Below, one piece after another: positions 1-10,481 of a stretch of DNA of 64,000 nt (the stretch's first letter is position 1; each line of letters starts with the position of its first letter). Source of the stretch: Lojkania enalia (taxonomy: Eukaryota; Ascomycota; Dothideomycetes; Pleosporales); NCBI GenBank assembly GCA_010094045.1, contig ML986671.1, positions 1-64,000 of the forward strand. The letters run 5' to 3'. Position numbers and translations under genes: made by a program. Below the pieces are notes generated by a model. It was not told the DNA's origin, ran no database searches, and worked only from the letters and a program-made list of their open reading frames with translations.

Positions 1-180
1 CCCCCCAAAAAAAAACCCGGAGTTATCAAATCCGACATTTCCAGATATCCACACTGAAAACCACCTCATAACTACGAAAGATCGCTGAGGCTTTTAAAAC
101 TTTATTCATGCCCAGGGTATACCAAGTCCACGACTATTTACCACACCATCACTTCCTCAATCATTGCCATTTTCCGCATA
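1..180. other. 3' flank of histidine kinase gene
   Basis: AT-rich non-coding sequence with an early A run. It is probably the 3' UTR and terminator region of the minus-strand kinase gene. No gene is seen. Confidence 0.5.
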
Positions 181-3100
181 TTACACTCTCAAGCGATCCA
201 AAACACTCTGAATCCTCTCCAACAACTCCCGAACTTGAAACGGCTTCCTCACGACATCATCCATACCACTCCCCAACGCCATCTTCACCTGCTCATCCCT
301 AACATTCGCCGTCACCGCAATGACCGGCACACGACCATTCAACTCACCCTTCTGCTCCATTTCCCGAATCTTCCCGACGCAGGTTAGTCCGTCCATTTCT
401 GGCATTTCGAGGTCCATGAGGATAATAGAGAGTGGGGTGCCAGAGGGATCGTGGAACGTAGTAGTGGAAAGATGCGAAATGCAGTAGAATCCGTTATTCG
501 CCGTGTAGACGCTACAGCCTGCTTTTGTCAGTTGTTTTGCTAGGACGCGTTGATTTACAAGATTGTCCTCAACGATCAAGATGTGCAGATGCGAGTAATT
601 CTCCGGGTTTATCGGACTAATGTTCGGCGCAGAGAGATTCGCGAGGCCGGATAATGCGATAGGTAATGCGGTTGTTCGATTTTGAGGGAAGGTTGAGGCG
701 GAGGCTGAGCTGGTGTTTTCGTCAGATGGTTGACGCGACACTGTTAATGTGCCTCTAGGAGCGGCGACGCGTCGCGCTTGTATGAAGAAACCGAATGTAC
801 TGCCCACTCCCGCCTCTGAAGAAACACCTATCTGGCCGCCATGGAGTTCGGCGAGTTGGCGGGAGATGAAGAGGCCTAAACCACTCCCCCCATATTGTGC
901 GTGCGTACGCGGCGAAGCCTGCGCGAATCTTTCAAACAACTTCTGTTTCTCTTGCAACGTAAGACCGCACCCCGTATCCTCCACCTTAACCCTAATATAC
1001 AAAAGTTGTCCGTCCCCCCATTCATTGCCAGCTGTGATATTTATGAGTGAGCCCCGTGTCGGCACATACTCGAAGTTTTTACTGTGAAGCTCCGGCTGTT
1101 CGGCGCTCACGCCAATGTGCACTGCAATTTTCCTGATTTCTGAGTTTTGTGTGAACTTTATAGCATTGGTGATTAAATTAACAGTGATCTGGAGTAGGCG
1201 GCTGGGGTCGAGATTTACCCAGTCGACACCTAGTTCCTGAAACGAGTCATGCGGACAGAAGGTAAAGTCGATGTCTTTGGCTTGGACTTCGGGTTTAAAC
1301 ATGCTCACTGCGCGTTGGATGACGTTAACCGGTTGGACTGGAACGGGTGCGATAAGTAGGAGATTAGAGTCTAATTTTGATACTGTGAGGATGTCATCCA
1401 CGATAGCTTTCTGATGCTGGACGCATAGAGCGATGTTATTCGCAGCTTCGATGCAATCATCTATTACTTTTGCATCACTGTCACTAAATTTGTGGTGGGT
1501 CAATGAATCCCGAATGTCATCAGCGCAGATTAAGATGGCGCTTAGCGGATTTCGCATTTCGTGACTCGTGATGTCAATGAATTCATTCTGCCGCCTTTTT
1601 GTTTCTTCTGCCTCGCGCAGCCTACGCTCCTGCAGACCTTGGACCCACTTGATATGCGAAATATCGGCTATTGAGCCCATGATCGACCTCAATTTACCAT
1701 CCATTCCGATCTCCGGTTGGGAGGATGCTAGCACCCAATACTCGATAGGTTCATCTTCTAGATCTCGTGGGACCACTTTTGGGTTCTTTATCTGGAGTTC
1801 TTCGGATCGAGCTTTGAAGTCCTTGACCATGCTATCCCATATGGCTTTCGCGACAGGTCGGCTCTCGTCAGCAATGTGATCGAGGAACCCAAATTCTCGG
1901 GGATCATCTCTCTCTTGGCCAACCATTTCGTAGTAGCGCTCATTTGCCTCCAAGAGTACACCATCTGGACTGAAAAGATACATTCCCAGAGGCGAGAATT
2001 CCGTCATACGGCGCATACGGCTCGCTTGGAGTTCCAGTTGCTGAGACAACTGTTCTCGTTGTAGCGCGGCTGCCTCGGCTGCACTCCTGCTCTTTCGAAC
2101 TTCATCCTCGAACAGTAGAAATGAGGCCAATGAAGTGGCTAGTTGTCGGTTTAACATCGTTGTGAAAGCCTTGTAATCTTCATCATACGCTCTGCGGGGA
2201 TTGATACCAATCAATAGGAATGCGAAGATATTTTCGCCATTTGTTGGTCGAACAGGGATGATGATGGCTTCTTTGCAAGGATCTCCAAATCCGCGCCACT
2301 CGATACCCTCGAGCAAGTCTTCTGGCAAACTACCATCTCTAGCATGGAGCGTTGTGGGTTCTCGAGTCCGCATTGCCTCTCTGAATGCGGGTATAAAACC
2401 CTCTTTACTCCTCTTAAGATCTAGCCGTGGGGGCGAAGCGGGATGTCCATCAGGTATCCCGATAGAGCCTTCTAACACGCAGCTTTTAAGGGATATGGTA
2501 CTGTCTGAAGAATGAGATGCCGTATCAGCGTCATCAGAATCCGTGATTGAGTATAAGAGAGCGAATGGAACATCATTGTGATTTTCCACAAGCCCTTCCA
2601 GAACACATGCCCAGAAATGCTTGACAGACCGCGCTTCGGCAAGTCGCTCCCCAAGATGTCTCAGCGTCTGCAGTCTTCTGGTACTGATAGTCTGGTATGT
2701 TGTCTCGAAGGGGCCGTTGTAGAATCCTAGTATGCGATCTGTACCCCCATAAACTGGAACGAAAGACCAAGAGAAGAATGTCTCCTCTAGATAACCATAT
2801 CTGTGGATCGGTAATGGATCGTTCTCTTTTCGAACGCTTTTGCCCGTTCGAGCACATTCTCTAAAAATCGGAGCAACGCCATCCCACAACTCGGAAAATG
2901 GCCCAGAAAAGCCCGTTCCCATAAGACCAGGATGTTTATTCCCAGCGACCTCATTCTTGTAGGCTTCGTTGTAGAACATAGTCAACTCTTCTCCCCAGAA
3001 CAGAGCGGCAGGATGGGGATTCCGCATTACGAGATTGGCGACTTCGCGAAACTCGACAGACCAATCTACCATGGGACCTAGAGGGGTGGCGCTCCAATCC

Positions 3101-3912
3101 ACGCTGCGAGTGAACACCATGTGCTCAGACAAGACACCCTTGGGTTCTGCTATAGTCCAATCGGGGCACCCAAACTCGGGAGATGACAGAGTTACAGAAA
3201 CACCACTGCTAGATGTTTCGTGAGAATTATCACCTGACTTGGAGCTGTGCTCTTTGGGAGCCTTGGGTTTTGTAGAAGATACCAGGGTGCTGCTTTCGAT
3301 GGTGGGTGCAACATCGGCGGCTTTCTCTCCTAAACGCCGTAAGCTCGTGCTCGTAGGGCCAGCTTTGGTGGACTTTTGACGCTTGACGGTGCCTTGCTCG
3401 TCTGGGGATCCTTTACTTAAAGTTCCCGTCGGTAGATGGGTCACGTTGTAGCACTGGTTTCCACTGATGATTCTCCATCGCTGTCGGATGGTAGACCCGG
3501 TCCAAAGCATGTCACGGTAGAGGAGAGTGAGGGGGAATACATCCTTCGAGTCATCAAACTTGCTCACACCAGTGGCCCAAGATCGGAAATCGCCATAAGT
3601 TGTGGTACCAGATGATTGAACTGTATCTTCCACGATAGAGCCCGTGACACTGTCTAGTAGGCGGTCGTGCAATCGAAGTGCCGCATTGCAAAATATTGGT
3701 TTGATTCCGTCCTTATCATCACCATAGTCCAAATAGTCAGAATCAAGGTCAAGAATGAGGGTGGGACGGGAGTCCTGGTCGAGAATTTCCCTGAGGCTAA
3801 GAGAATCAAGCTCGAGGAGCGATTGCTGGTCTAGGTGGTCTTTTGGGCTTTTGGTACGTTCTTTTAGGGATGATGCCAGACGCGGCGACAATTCCGGAGT
3901 TGATCCAGCCAT
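181..3912 (-). CDS. Hybrid sensor histidine kinase with PAS and receiver domains
   Basis: Single-exon gene of 1243 aa with ATG at 3912 and TAA at 181. It is a cytosolic-type hybrid kinase of the fungal two-component phosphorelay that passes phosphate to an HPt protein. The N-terminal half has a disordered Ser/Thr-rich stretch and PAS/GAF-like sensor regions. A PAS domain (SPLGMYLFSPDGVLLEAN) precedes the H box FIDITSHEMRNPLSAIL, whose His is the autophosphorylation site. The HATPase part shows an N box (NLITNAIKFT), G1 (VEDTGCG) and G2 (GGSGLGLFISRQLAELHGG). The C-terminal receiver starts near residue 1110, with ILMDLEMPEMDG holding the phospho-acceptor Asp near residue 1167 and VRKPF holding the conserved Lys near 1223. 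All catalytic residues are present and no transmembrane segment is visible. The Catlett-type group was not fixed; a group IV (TcsA/Fos-1-like) placement is only a guess. Confidence 0.93.
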   Translation of the reverse strand: MAGSTPELSPRLASSLKERTKSPKDHLDQQSLLELDSLSLREILDQDSRPTLILDLDSDYLDYGDDKDGIKPIFCNAALRLHDRLLDSVTGSIVEDTVQSSGTTTYGDFRSWATGVSKFDDSKDVFPLTLLYRDMLWTGSTIRQRWRIISGNQCYNVTHLPTGTLSKGSPDEQGTVKRQKSTKAGPTSTSLRRLGEKAADVAPTIESSTLVSSTKPKAPKEHSSKSGDNSHETSSSGVSVTLSSPEFGCPDWTIAEPKGVLSEHMVFTRSVDWSATPLGPMVDWSVEFREVANLVMRNPHPAALFWGEELTMFYNEAYKNEVAGNKHPGLMGTGFSGPFSELWDGVAPIFRECARTGKSVRKENDPLPIHRYGYLEETFFSWSFVPVYGGTDRILGFYNGPFETTYQTISTRRLQTLRHLGERLAEARSVKHFWACVLEGLVENHNDVPFALLYSITDSDDADTASHSSDSTISLKSCVLEGSIGIPDGHPASPPRLDLKRSKEGFIPAFREAMRTREPTTLHARDGSLPEDLLEGIEWRGFGDPCKEAIIIPVRPTNGENIFAFLLIGINPRRAYDEDYKAFTTMLNRQLATSLASFLLFEDEVRKSRSAAEAAALQREQLSQQLELQASRMRRMTEFSPLGMYLFSPDGVLLEANERYYEMVGQERDDPREFGFLDHIADESRPVAKAIWDSMVKDFKARSEELQIKNPKVVPRDLEDEPIEYWVLASSQPEIGMDGKLRSIMGSIADISHIKWVQGLQERRLREAEETKRRQNEFIDITSHEMRNPLSAILICADDIRDSLTHHKFSDSDAKVIDDCIEAANNIALCVQHQKAIVDDILTVSKLDSNLLLIAPVPVQPVNVIQRAVSMFKPEVQAKDIDFTFCPHDSFQELGVDWVNLDPSRLLQITVNLITNAIKFTQNSEIRKIAVHIGVSAEQPELHSKNFEYVPTRGSLINITAGNEWGDGQLLYIRVKVEDTGCGLTLQEKQKLFERFAQASPRTHAQYGGSGLGLFISRQLAELHGGQIGVSSEAGVGSTFGFFIQARRVAAPRGTLTVSRQPSDENTSSASASTFPQNRTTALPIALSGLANLSAPNISPINPENYSHLHILIVEDNLVNQRVLAKQLTKAGCSVYTANNGFYCISHLSTTTFHDPSGTPLSIILMDLEMPEMDGLTCVGKIREMEQKGELNGRVPVIAVTANVRDEQVKMALGSGMDDVVRKPFQVRELLERIQSVLDRLRV

Positions 3913-4720
3913 GTAGTGTTGGCTCTACCGGCGTATCAATCTGATCCACAGATCTTCAGCGGCGGGGTCCTGTCTGTCGCTACGTCATTCGCCGCTTTTT
4001 GACTAGCGTTCAATGCCAAGCATACCAAGGCGAATTCCTTATAGTCGGCCATTGTGCAAACTTAACTACGACTTTTATTCCAGAATTACTACAAGACTGG
4101 GGTGATATTGTTCCCTTCGAGAATTTATAAGGGAGTAGAAAAGATCTCATGCCTGTTCATTCTGGACTTACGAGTCATGGGCCTAAGCGTTTACAGCACT
4201 GTTGTTATTATTAGCACGGTAACGCTTCTAGAACTATCGTCTCTTGCGTTGCCTAGGTACTACATTGTGTAGCTCTGATATATGTATGCAATAATGAGAA
4301 TGGGCCAGTATCGGAAAACTAGGAGCTTCTCTTCCAACAAAGTGCGTGCAGCCACCTCAATCACTACCGGCAGAATAGTCCCAGCTATTTAAGAACAGTA
4401 TCCGAAAGCTCGCTCACAAATCACAGTAGAAGGCGCGGACTTCAATATATCCTGCAGGTCTTATTTGCGCGACCTGACAGGTAATCAGCAAGTATTGGTA
4501 CATTTCGAAAATGGAAGCTGAAAAGAATAAAGCTTAGTTATACTCTAGACCCGTTGTAATGGATGGGTATATGTGTCCTCAAGCTGAGCTCGTTTCATAG
4601 TTGCAACGCCAGATCGCTTTACATGAAAATCTATTTTTTTTTTGGTTTGGTAACAAGCTTAGAATCCCCGGGAATCGAATCAAGAAACTTCCCGGCGGAA
4701 AATGAAGTACCCTGCCCTCA
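3913..4720. other. Intergenic, kinase promoter side
   Basis: About 0.8 kb lies between two minus-strand genes. It holds the presumed kinase promoter and the 3' end of the PTH11-like gene. No coding or RNA gene was found. Confidence 0.5.
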
Positions 4721-5920
4721 TTACCTGGCCTGGCCTATGACGGTTTGCTCGACCCTCACAGTCTTCATTATACTACCAAGCTCGACATCCTCTCCTTCTT
4801 TTGTCCCTCTACTAATCCCGATTTCGCGCTCTCCCGAGTACGTATGCAACTCCAGATGCTCATCCGATGTATTCTCCCCAACCTTAGTAAGAGTCGCCCC
4901 AGGGCTCATGTATTTCGCCAAAGAATGCATATGTTTTTTCTCATATCGCCGATCCGTTGAAGGGTAGGATTGCTGTCGAGAACCTTCCGATCGTCCTTGG
5001 ATGTGTCGGATGAATCTAGGAAGCGAAGGGAAGCAGCCGACAATATTCACGACCGCCATCTCCGAGATGCTATGAGCGTGGATTAGCTAGGCTACAAGAG
5101 GATCAAAGGACATCACTTACACCAGCATCGCAGCTTGTGTGCAGATCCAGGTGAAATCTTTCGTTCGCAGCAGTAGAACGCGGTAGTAGATTCCCACAAC
5201 ACCGATCACGCATGCCAGAGTTCCCACCGCGAAGACGGCGCCCACGCCCACCTTCCTCTTCACCGGCATATTTAGATGCCATATCGCCCAGAACGGTAGC
5301 ACTAGCGTCTCGATATCCGACACCACATTGATGATACCCGATGCGAGATTCGATCCAACAGCGCTCACGCATTTTCCCGGGACGGACGGATTCCATATCT
5401 TCTCCCTCGGCCAGCATTGAAATACGTACGAGAAGAACAATCCTGTGTAGAAAATCGCATTAGCAATGATGCTGCCCCAAACCACCCACCACACCACACT
5501 CCTCTCCTTCGTCGTAAAAATCCGCTTAATCTGCAACAGCACACTCAATTTCGCAGCAAAAGTGACCGGCGAATACAAGCAGTACATAATATGCAGATAA
5601 TACATGATTTTCATCAACATCTCGGGCGTGACATCCCACATGTGTCGTGCGAAACCGTAGTCCTCGATGTAATCCATCACCCCAATGTACGTGACGACTC
5701 CCGCCCAGGCGCCATAGCACAGCCAGTCCTCAATGTGGTTTTTGCGAAGCAGAACGATCTTTACGTATGCGCGGGCACCGACAAAAAGGGTCATGAGCGT
5801 CAGAACGAGGACTGAAACTGCAATAACTGTCGGCATGAGCGTCGGCGGGTCCACGAAATTACTCGTAATGCCAGGCGGTGGTGGCATCACCGGAGCCGGG
5901 CTCTGAGTCGCGGCCGCCAT
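4721..5920 (-). CDS. PTH11/SAT4-family seven-transmembrane protein
   Basis: Two exons, 5121-5920 and 4721-5069, with a 51-bp intron (donor GTAAGT at 5120, acceptor TAG at 5070), encode 382 aa. The joined frame reads AAMLV-ISEMAVVNIVGCFP across the splice, which restores the expected last helix. The protein has a Pro-rich N-terminus and then about seven hydrophobic segments, with motifs typical of the fungal 'rhodopsin/SAT4' integral membrane family (WLCYGAWAG, FSYVFQCWP, GIINVVSDIETLVLPFWAIW). The cytosolic tail ends in the family-like GSIMKTVRVEQTV. Relatives act as surface receptors or sensors in filamentous ascomycetes, some in host perception, but the ligand here is unknown. The CFEM domain found in some PTH11 proteins is absent. 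The N-terminal ATG at 5920 is the first in frame. Confidence 0.85.
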
Positions 5921-8900
5921 GATGGCGATGGCGATGGTAAGAAAGGGATCGAGCGGATCGTGCGGGTGAACGGGAGGGAGATCCCGCAGGCTTTTGCGTT
6001 AGACGGGAGGCGTGAAGCACTGTTATACATAAAACAGATCAACCGGGACGCCTCGGCTTCTTGTGGTCTACTGTACGAGATGGGGCATGTCGTACGGTTG
6101 AAAATGCCTTGGGTTTCTGCTTCCGAGACCCAGCGCTCTGGTCACACGGTTTCGAGGATGGTCGCATGCCCTGGTGGACATCTTCACTGCAGCTGTGATA
6201 GGTTCTGTCAAACTGAGGCGCTCGGGCCCTGAGTTGCTGTTGCATATAAGTGGTAGACGGGAGGACGGGTCTGCGGCCTATTCCTAGTATGGATCCACAG
6301 TTGGTATTCCTACCGAGGGGGCACGTCAACATAATTGGCGGGAAGAGGCCGGGCTTTCGAGTTTTAGAGGAACTTGCACGAGTGGCTGAGGAAAGGTTCG
6401 GTTACCTGCCCACTAGGGCAATCAGGATTCAGCCCCCGGCCCACTGATTGCGCTATATTGCAGATGAGCACTGCTCGAGATTGGTATGTCCCTGGCACGA
6501 AGTCCTTAGCTAGACTCAAAAAAAGCTGATATGCGTTCTACTGAGAGGGTAGAATGTAATATCCTTGCGTCGTAAAGGCGACTTGAGAATCGAAAATTTT
6601 GTAAGAGCCCAGCCTCGTGATATAACCCGACGGGACGGTCCGAAGCAGACCTAACTAGTGGCTTTCGTATTTAGCCCCTTTGTAATTTTGCGATCGGAGA
6701 ACTTCTCCCATTCAAAAGAGAAAAATTCCCAAAAAAAAGGCCCTGGGCCCGGATATTCCGATGCCGGGCCCAAACGGCGCATGAGCACACTCACCTTCGC
6801 ATTAGATAATGTGCAAGACCATCATCGCGGTAGTGACTCCTTAGATGCCAAACCGTAAGTCAACCATCCATGGGAAATGGAGAGGCGCATATAGGTTAGC
6901 ATTGATTGAGCGTGAAAAAGTCCCTAACCGTAACGAGTATAGTGTATAGTTAGCTCAATCCTGAATATACACTAACCTATGTTAAGGTTGAGCTCATTGA
7001 CGCACGGCCTGCCGTGCTGTCCGAAGAAATCGAGTTTTCACACGCGGGGCGGTTTCAAAACTGCTGAAAGGGACAAAGAATGATCCGTCGTTGCGTAAGG
7101 CTTATCTGAGCTCACTTTCGTTGGGTGAGAAGGCATTTTGCGATGGTGTGAGCAACGCGAAACAAAATCGAGAACAGGCGTTACGGAATACGATTGTTAG
7201 AGTCTGTTGAAGAAGGGTGGTGACTGCTTTACAGTCATATTATATTAAAATTAAGCATGAAAGGTAGAGTGTAAAAGCCTTCTCGGTGAAAATCGTCACA
7301 ACTGCTCACTAGACGGCAGGAGAGGAGGAAAGGGGGAACAACGATTTCAACCTGCGGGTATGATTGTTCCGAGCGAGATCACCACCTACGAGTAGTTGCT
7401 CCATCGCTCAAAACTCGTATTGTACATATGTTAAGCAGTTTGCAGTCTTGTGAGTACTTTGCATCATTGATTCGACGTACATCTGGGCTCGATAAAGAGG
7501 GGTACTGCTTTGCCCGATCTATTCTCTACACCAAAGTAGACAGTCTCGCCAAGAGTAGCTACATGACCGGGGTGGCTTCAAGATCAAATTCGAGACTTTT
7601 GAGAATCGTCTGGACCCGATTCCAAAATATATTCTAGGAAGTTGCAATTGGTTAAGTATCCTCGAATCACATTTAGAGAAGATTGAGTAGGTTGTAGTAT
7701 CATGAATGCTGAGACCAGATGCTGTTTGCGAAGGAAGGCCTGGTGCAGCCAATAGACATGAAGGTACATTCATTTCATTAGTGAATTCTCATTGGATCAT
7801 CAAAGGAATATAAGTAAATCCCGATAATTCACAACCTGCTCGACACGACTACGCTTAAGGTTCATCAACCTAGGCATTATCCTTACTCAGTGAATAGAAG
7901 GACTATGGCAATTGCTGTAGATCCTCTTGATTTTCGACGGAATCGGCCTCAGCATGGAACCCTGTTTCAGGAATGTGAAAGAGGGAAATCCTAAGCATAC
8001 TTCTACCGGCTGAGAAAATCGCACTACATTGCAAAGAAGATGTTCATCAGGCTTCCGAAACTTTGAACAGCTCCTTTATTATCCAGTGATATCAAATTTG
8101 AAAGCGCGTTCCAATTTGAATGTCATTTGTGGGTCCAGAACATGGAAAGACTGGCTAAGAAAATTCTTGTTTACATTCACAAGTATCACTGGCGTCGAAA
8201 TCCCGCGCAAACTTATAAAATGCTTAAGTCACTTGCATTCTGCTTCTAAAGATTTCTACAGGACCGCAAATTTTTCTCACAACTGACATTAATCTGCGAA
8301 TATGCCCCAAGCTCTCGGTGGGATCGAGCTCCGGATAGCCTTCAAAGACACCATAATTTGCAAGTTCCAAACGCCACTCCACGGTTCCGCAATTTGCAGA
8401 ATGTGCGAATAGACTCTTATATTATTCCTTTAGCTCAAGCCGAAGCAACCTGTGATCATATTTACCCCCATAGGACAGGCGTTTGACGCCGTCATCTCAC
8501 GGCAAAGAAAACTCTCACTATATCGTACACTTCATCATTTACACAGGTGCCTCCGAAAAGACCAAAGTTTTCCCTCGGGAAGGTCATAACTTTTAAAATG
8601 CATCCAGCGCGATGGAGAAGCTTCCTAGTCAGCTTCAAGAGGAGTTAAAAACCATGATACTAGTAAATGGCAAACAGAACTTTTAGATATATGGCTGTTG
8701 ATACTGAGGATTATCTATAGCGGAAATAGGCGAGTCAGTAGTCTAAGCATCTCTCGGGCAGATCGGCGGTGTGAGATCCACACCCACCCCCATATCTCCT
8801 TTCATTAAGAAAGCAATGAACGCATCGGAAAAGATATTTGGATTATCTCTTTCGGACATAGGATATTCAAACAAAGCAACAGACCCAAAAGATGTACCGG

Positions 8901-9650
8901 AAAACTCAATCTTTGGGTCTAATATTGTTTAGGAGCTAGCAATGTAAACGTGGCCATGGTCTAGTTGACTGCATTATATATCTATATTCTTCAATTACGT
9001 ACACTACGTCCCATTTCACGTTGAAATTGATGGAAACATCAATTTACCCTGAACTAGTCTGGTGAAATCCCCTACGAGTAAATTAAAACATCGCCAGCTA
9101 AACAGTTGGCCCCTCTATTATGTAGCATCTCCAATACGATATAGGAACTACACTAGAACATAGAATAGATTATGACTTGTTTAATGGGTATAACGAAATA
9201 AGATTTCCAGAAAGCCGCATACGAGCAAGTGGTCAAGGGACTCCTGATCTATAAAACAGTGTCAAAGCTTCATAACCAAGTTATTCACATTAAACTGCGC
9301 AGCTAAAGTGTAATCATGATAAGATTATGGTAGGTCATGACCGTGAGAGATTCTGCGCTGAGGTCAATTTCCATAAACACTCTTCTACACTGGTATTCAT
9401 GATCATCGCAACTCTCATCAGGACTATGGTCCAAAGCTTATTGTGCATAGTCCTTAGATCTTTTCAAATGGGGAATTGGGATAGACATCAAGGTAGACAA
9501 GCAGTTAAGTGAGTCTGTGCCGTGCTATTCATGCTTTTATAGAACCGACGAAGGATATTTACTGAATGGCTTGAGTATATCTATGTAACATTGCCAAGCA
9601 CGATAAAATACAGCTCAGGCGTTGCAACAGGTCCGTCCAGAGGACCAAGT
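5921..9650. other. Gene-poor AT-rich region left of the NLR
   Basis: About 3.7 kb without any reading frame that looks like protein. It contains the 5' flank of the PTH11-like gene and then AT-rich sequence that resembles decayed repeats. An imperfect hairpin lies at 6891-6980 (ATAGGTTAG/CTAACCTAT and GATTGAGC/GCTCAATC arms). No transposase or RNA gene could be recognised. Confidence 0.5.
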
Positions 9651-10140
9651 AACGTCTCTCACTAAGTGGCGAAAAACACTGTGTGGCGAAAACCTTCCAT
9701 TACTCTTTAACACAACAAACTTAACAACGACCTAGAATTATACGTATTCTCGGGATATTAGTTTTGAATAATGGTTTATGTATTGCTCTTATCGTATTCT
9801 CTCAATGGCTTCTCCTTACTATACAACACCACGATCCACCCTGAGCGCCGTAGGACAGCTTTACTTCCGACACCTTGTAATCTCCGTAAAGTCGATGAAT
9901 CCCTCTGAAAATCTCCCACGTTGTAGGCAGGTACATCTTCGTCTTATCCCGAGAAAAGCAAGTCAGTCCTAAAGATAGACGTGGAGTTGTATCGATTGAA
10001 ATTCATCAACGAATTTTGGCTAAACGGCGCTAATTGTACTAAAAAGTTGAAAGCGGCATAGCTCATATTTAATACTCTTAGCCACTTCGATGCCTGAGTT
10101 CTCCAATCCCTGCGGACCCCTTGAGTGAGGCCCATATTGT
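9651..10140 (+). repeat. Left copy of inverted repeat flanking the NLR
   Basis: This stretch matches the reverse complement of about 13270-13785. Shared blocks, in order, include AACGTCYCTCACT at the outer end, a duplicated GTGGCGAAAA-like box, CAACAAACT, CAACRACCTAGAA, TATTCTCGGGATA, and further in TATCCCGAGA, GTTTTGGC-like and TTGATGCCTGA-like segments. The left copy is more AT-rich, and many differences from the right copy are C/T or G/A transitions. Outer flanks beyond about 9651 and 13785 do not match. The inner limit is approximate. Alignment was done by eye and no percentage was computed. Confidence 0.65.
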
Positions 10141-10264
10141 GATCAGAATTAGGGAATTAGGTAACAGGATTTCTCCCAACTTAGTCGGAGGTTGCCTAGA
10201 TTTTCCGATCGTGTCTGACTATCGATTTCCGGAAAGGGGATTATAATTCTGCTTGCTCTAGATA

Positions 10265-10385
10265 TATAAATATCGCCTATTAGCCACCCTTTGTAGAATC
10301 AATTCAGTTCCTCGTTTCTCCCTCTGAGACAAGATCTGCCTTCCTCCATTCCTCCATCTTGATCACAGACAATCACAGGTATAAG
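10265..10385 (+). promoter_or_regulatory. Promoter-like TATA plus CT-rich leader
   Basis: TATAAATA at 10265-10272 is followed by a pyrimidine-rich tract resembling a fungal 5' UTR and a GTATAAG donor-like site near 10379. It faces the 3' end of the NLR gene and no coding frame follows. It could be the orphan promoter of a lost gene or drive an antisense transcript of the NLR. Confidence 0.3.
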
Positions 10386-10481
10386 CAATTTACAGCTGTG
10401 CTCTAAAGCCATATTCTGCTTCAGTTTGTTCGCATGTACTAATATCAATCTTCATAATCACTATAATTAATCTAATTACTG

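Noticed and set aside
1568..2515. Several antisense frames within the histidine kinase gene
   Set aside because: They are shadows of the long conserved kinase frame; no motif or independent promoter supports them.
4640..4740. tRNA-like T-arm (GATTCGATTCCC on minus)
   Set aside because: No matching acceptor stem, D-arm or anticodon arm could be placed around it, and it lies at the 3' end of the PTH11-like gene.
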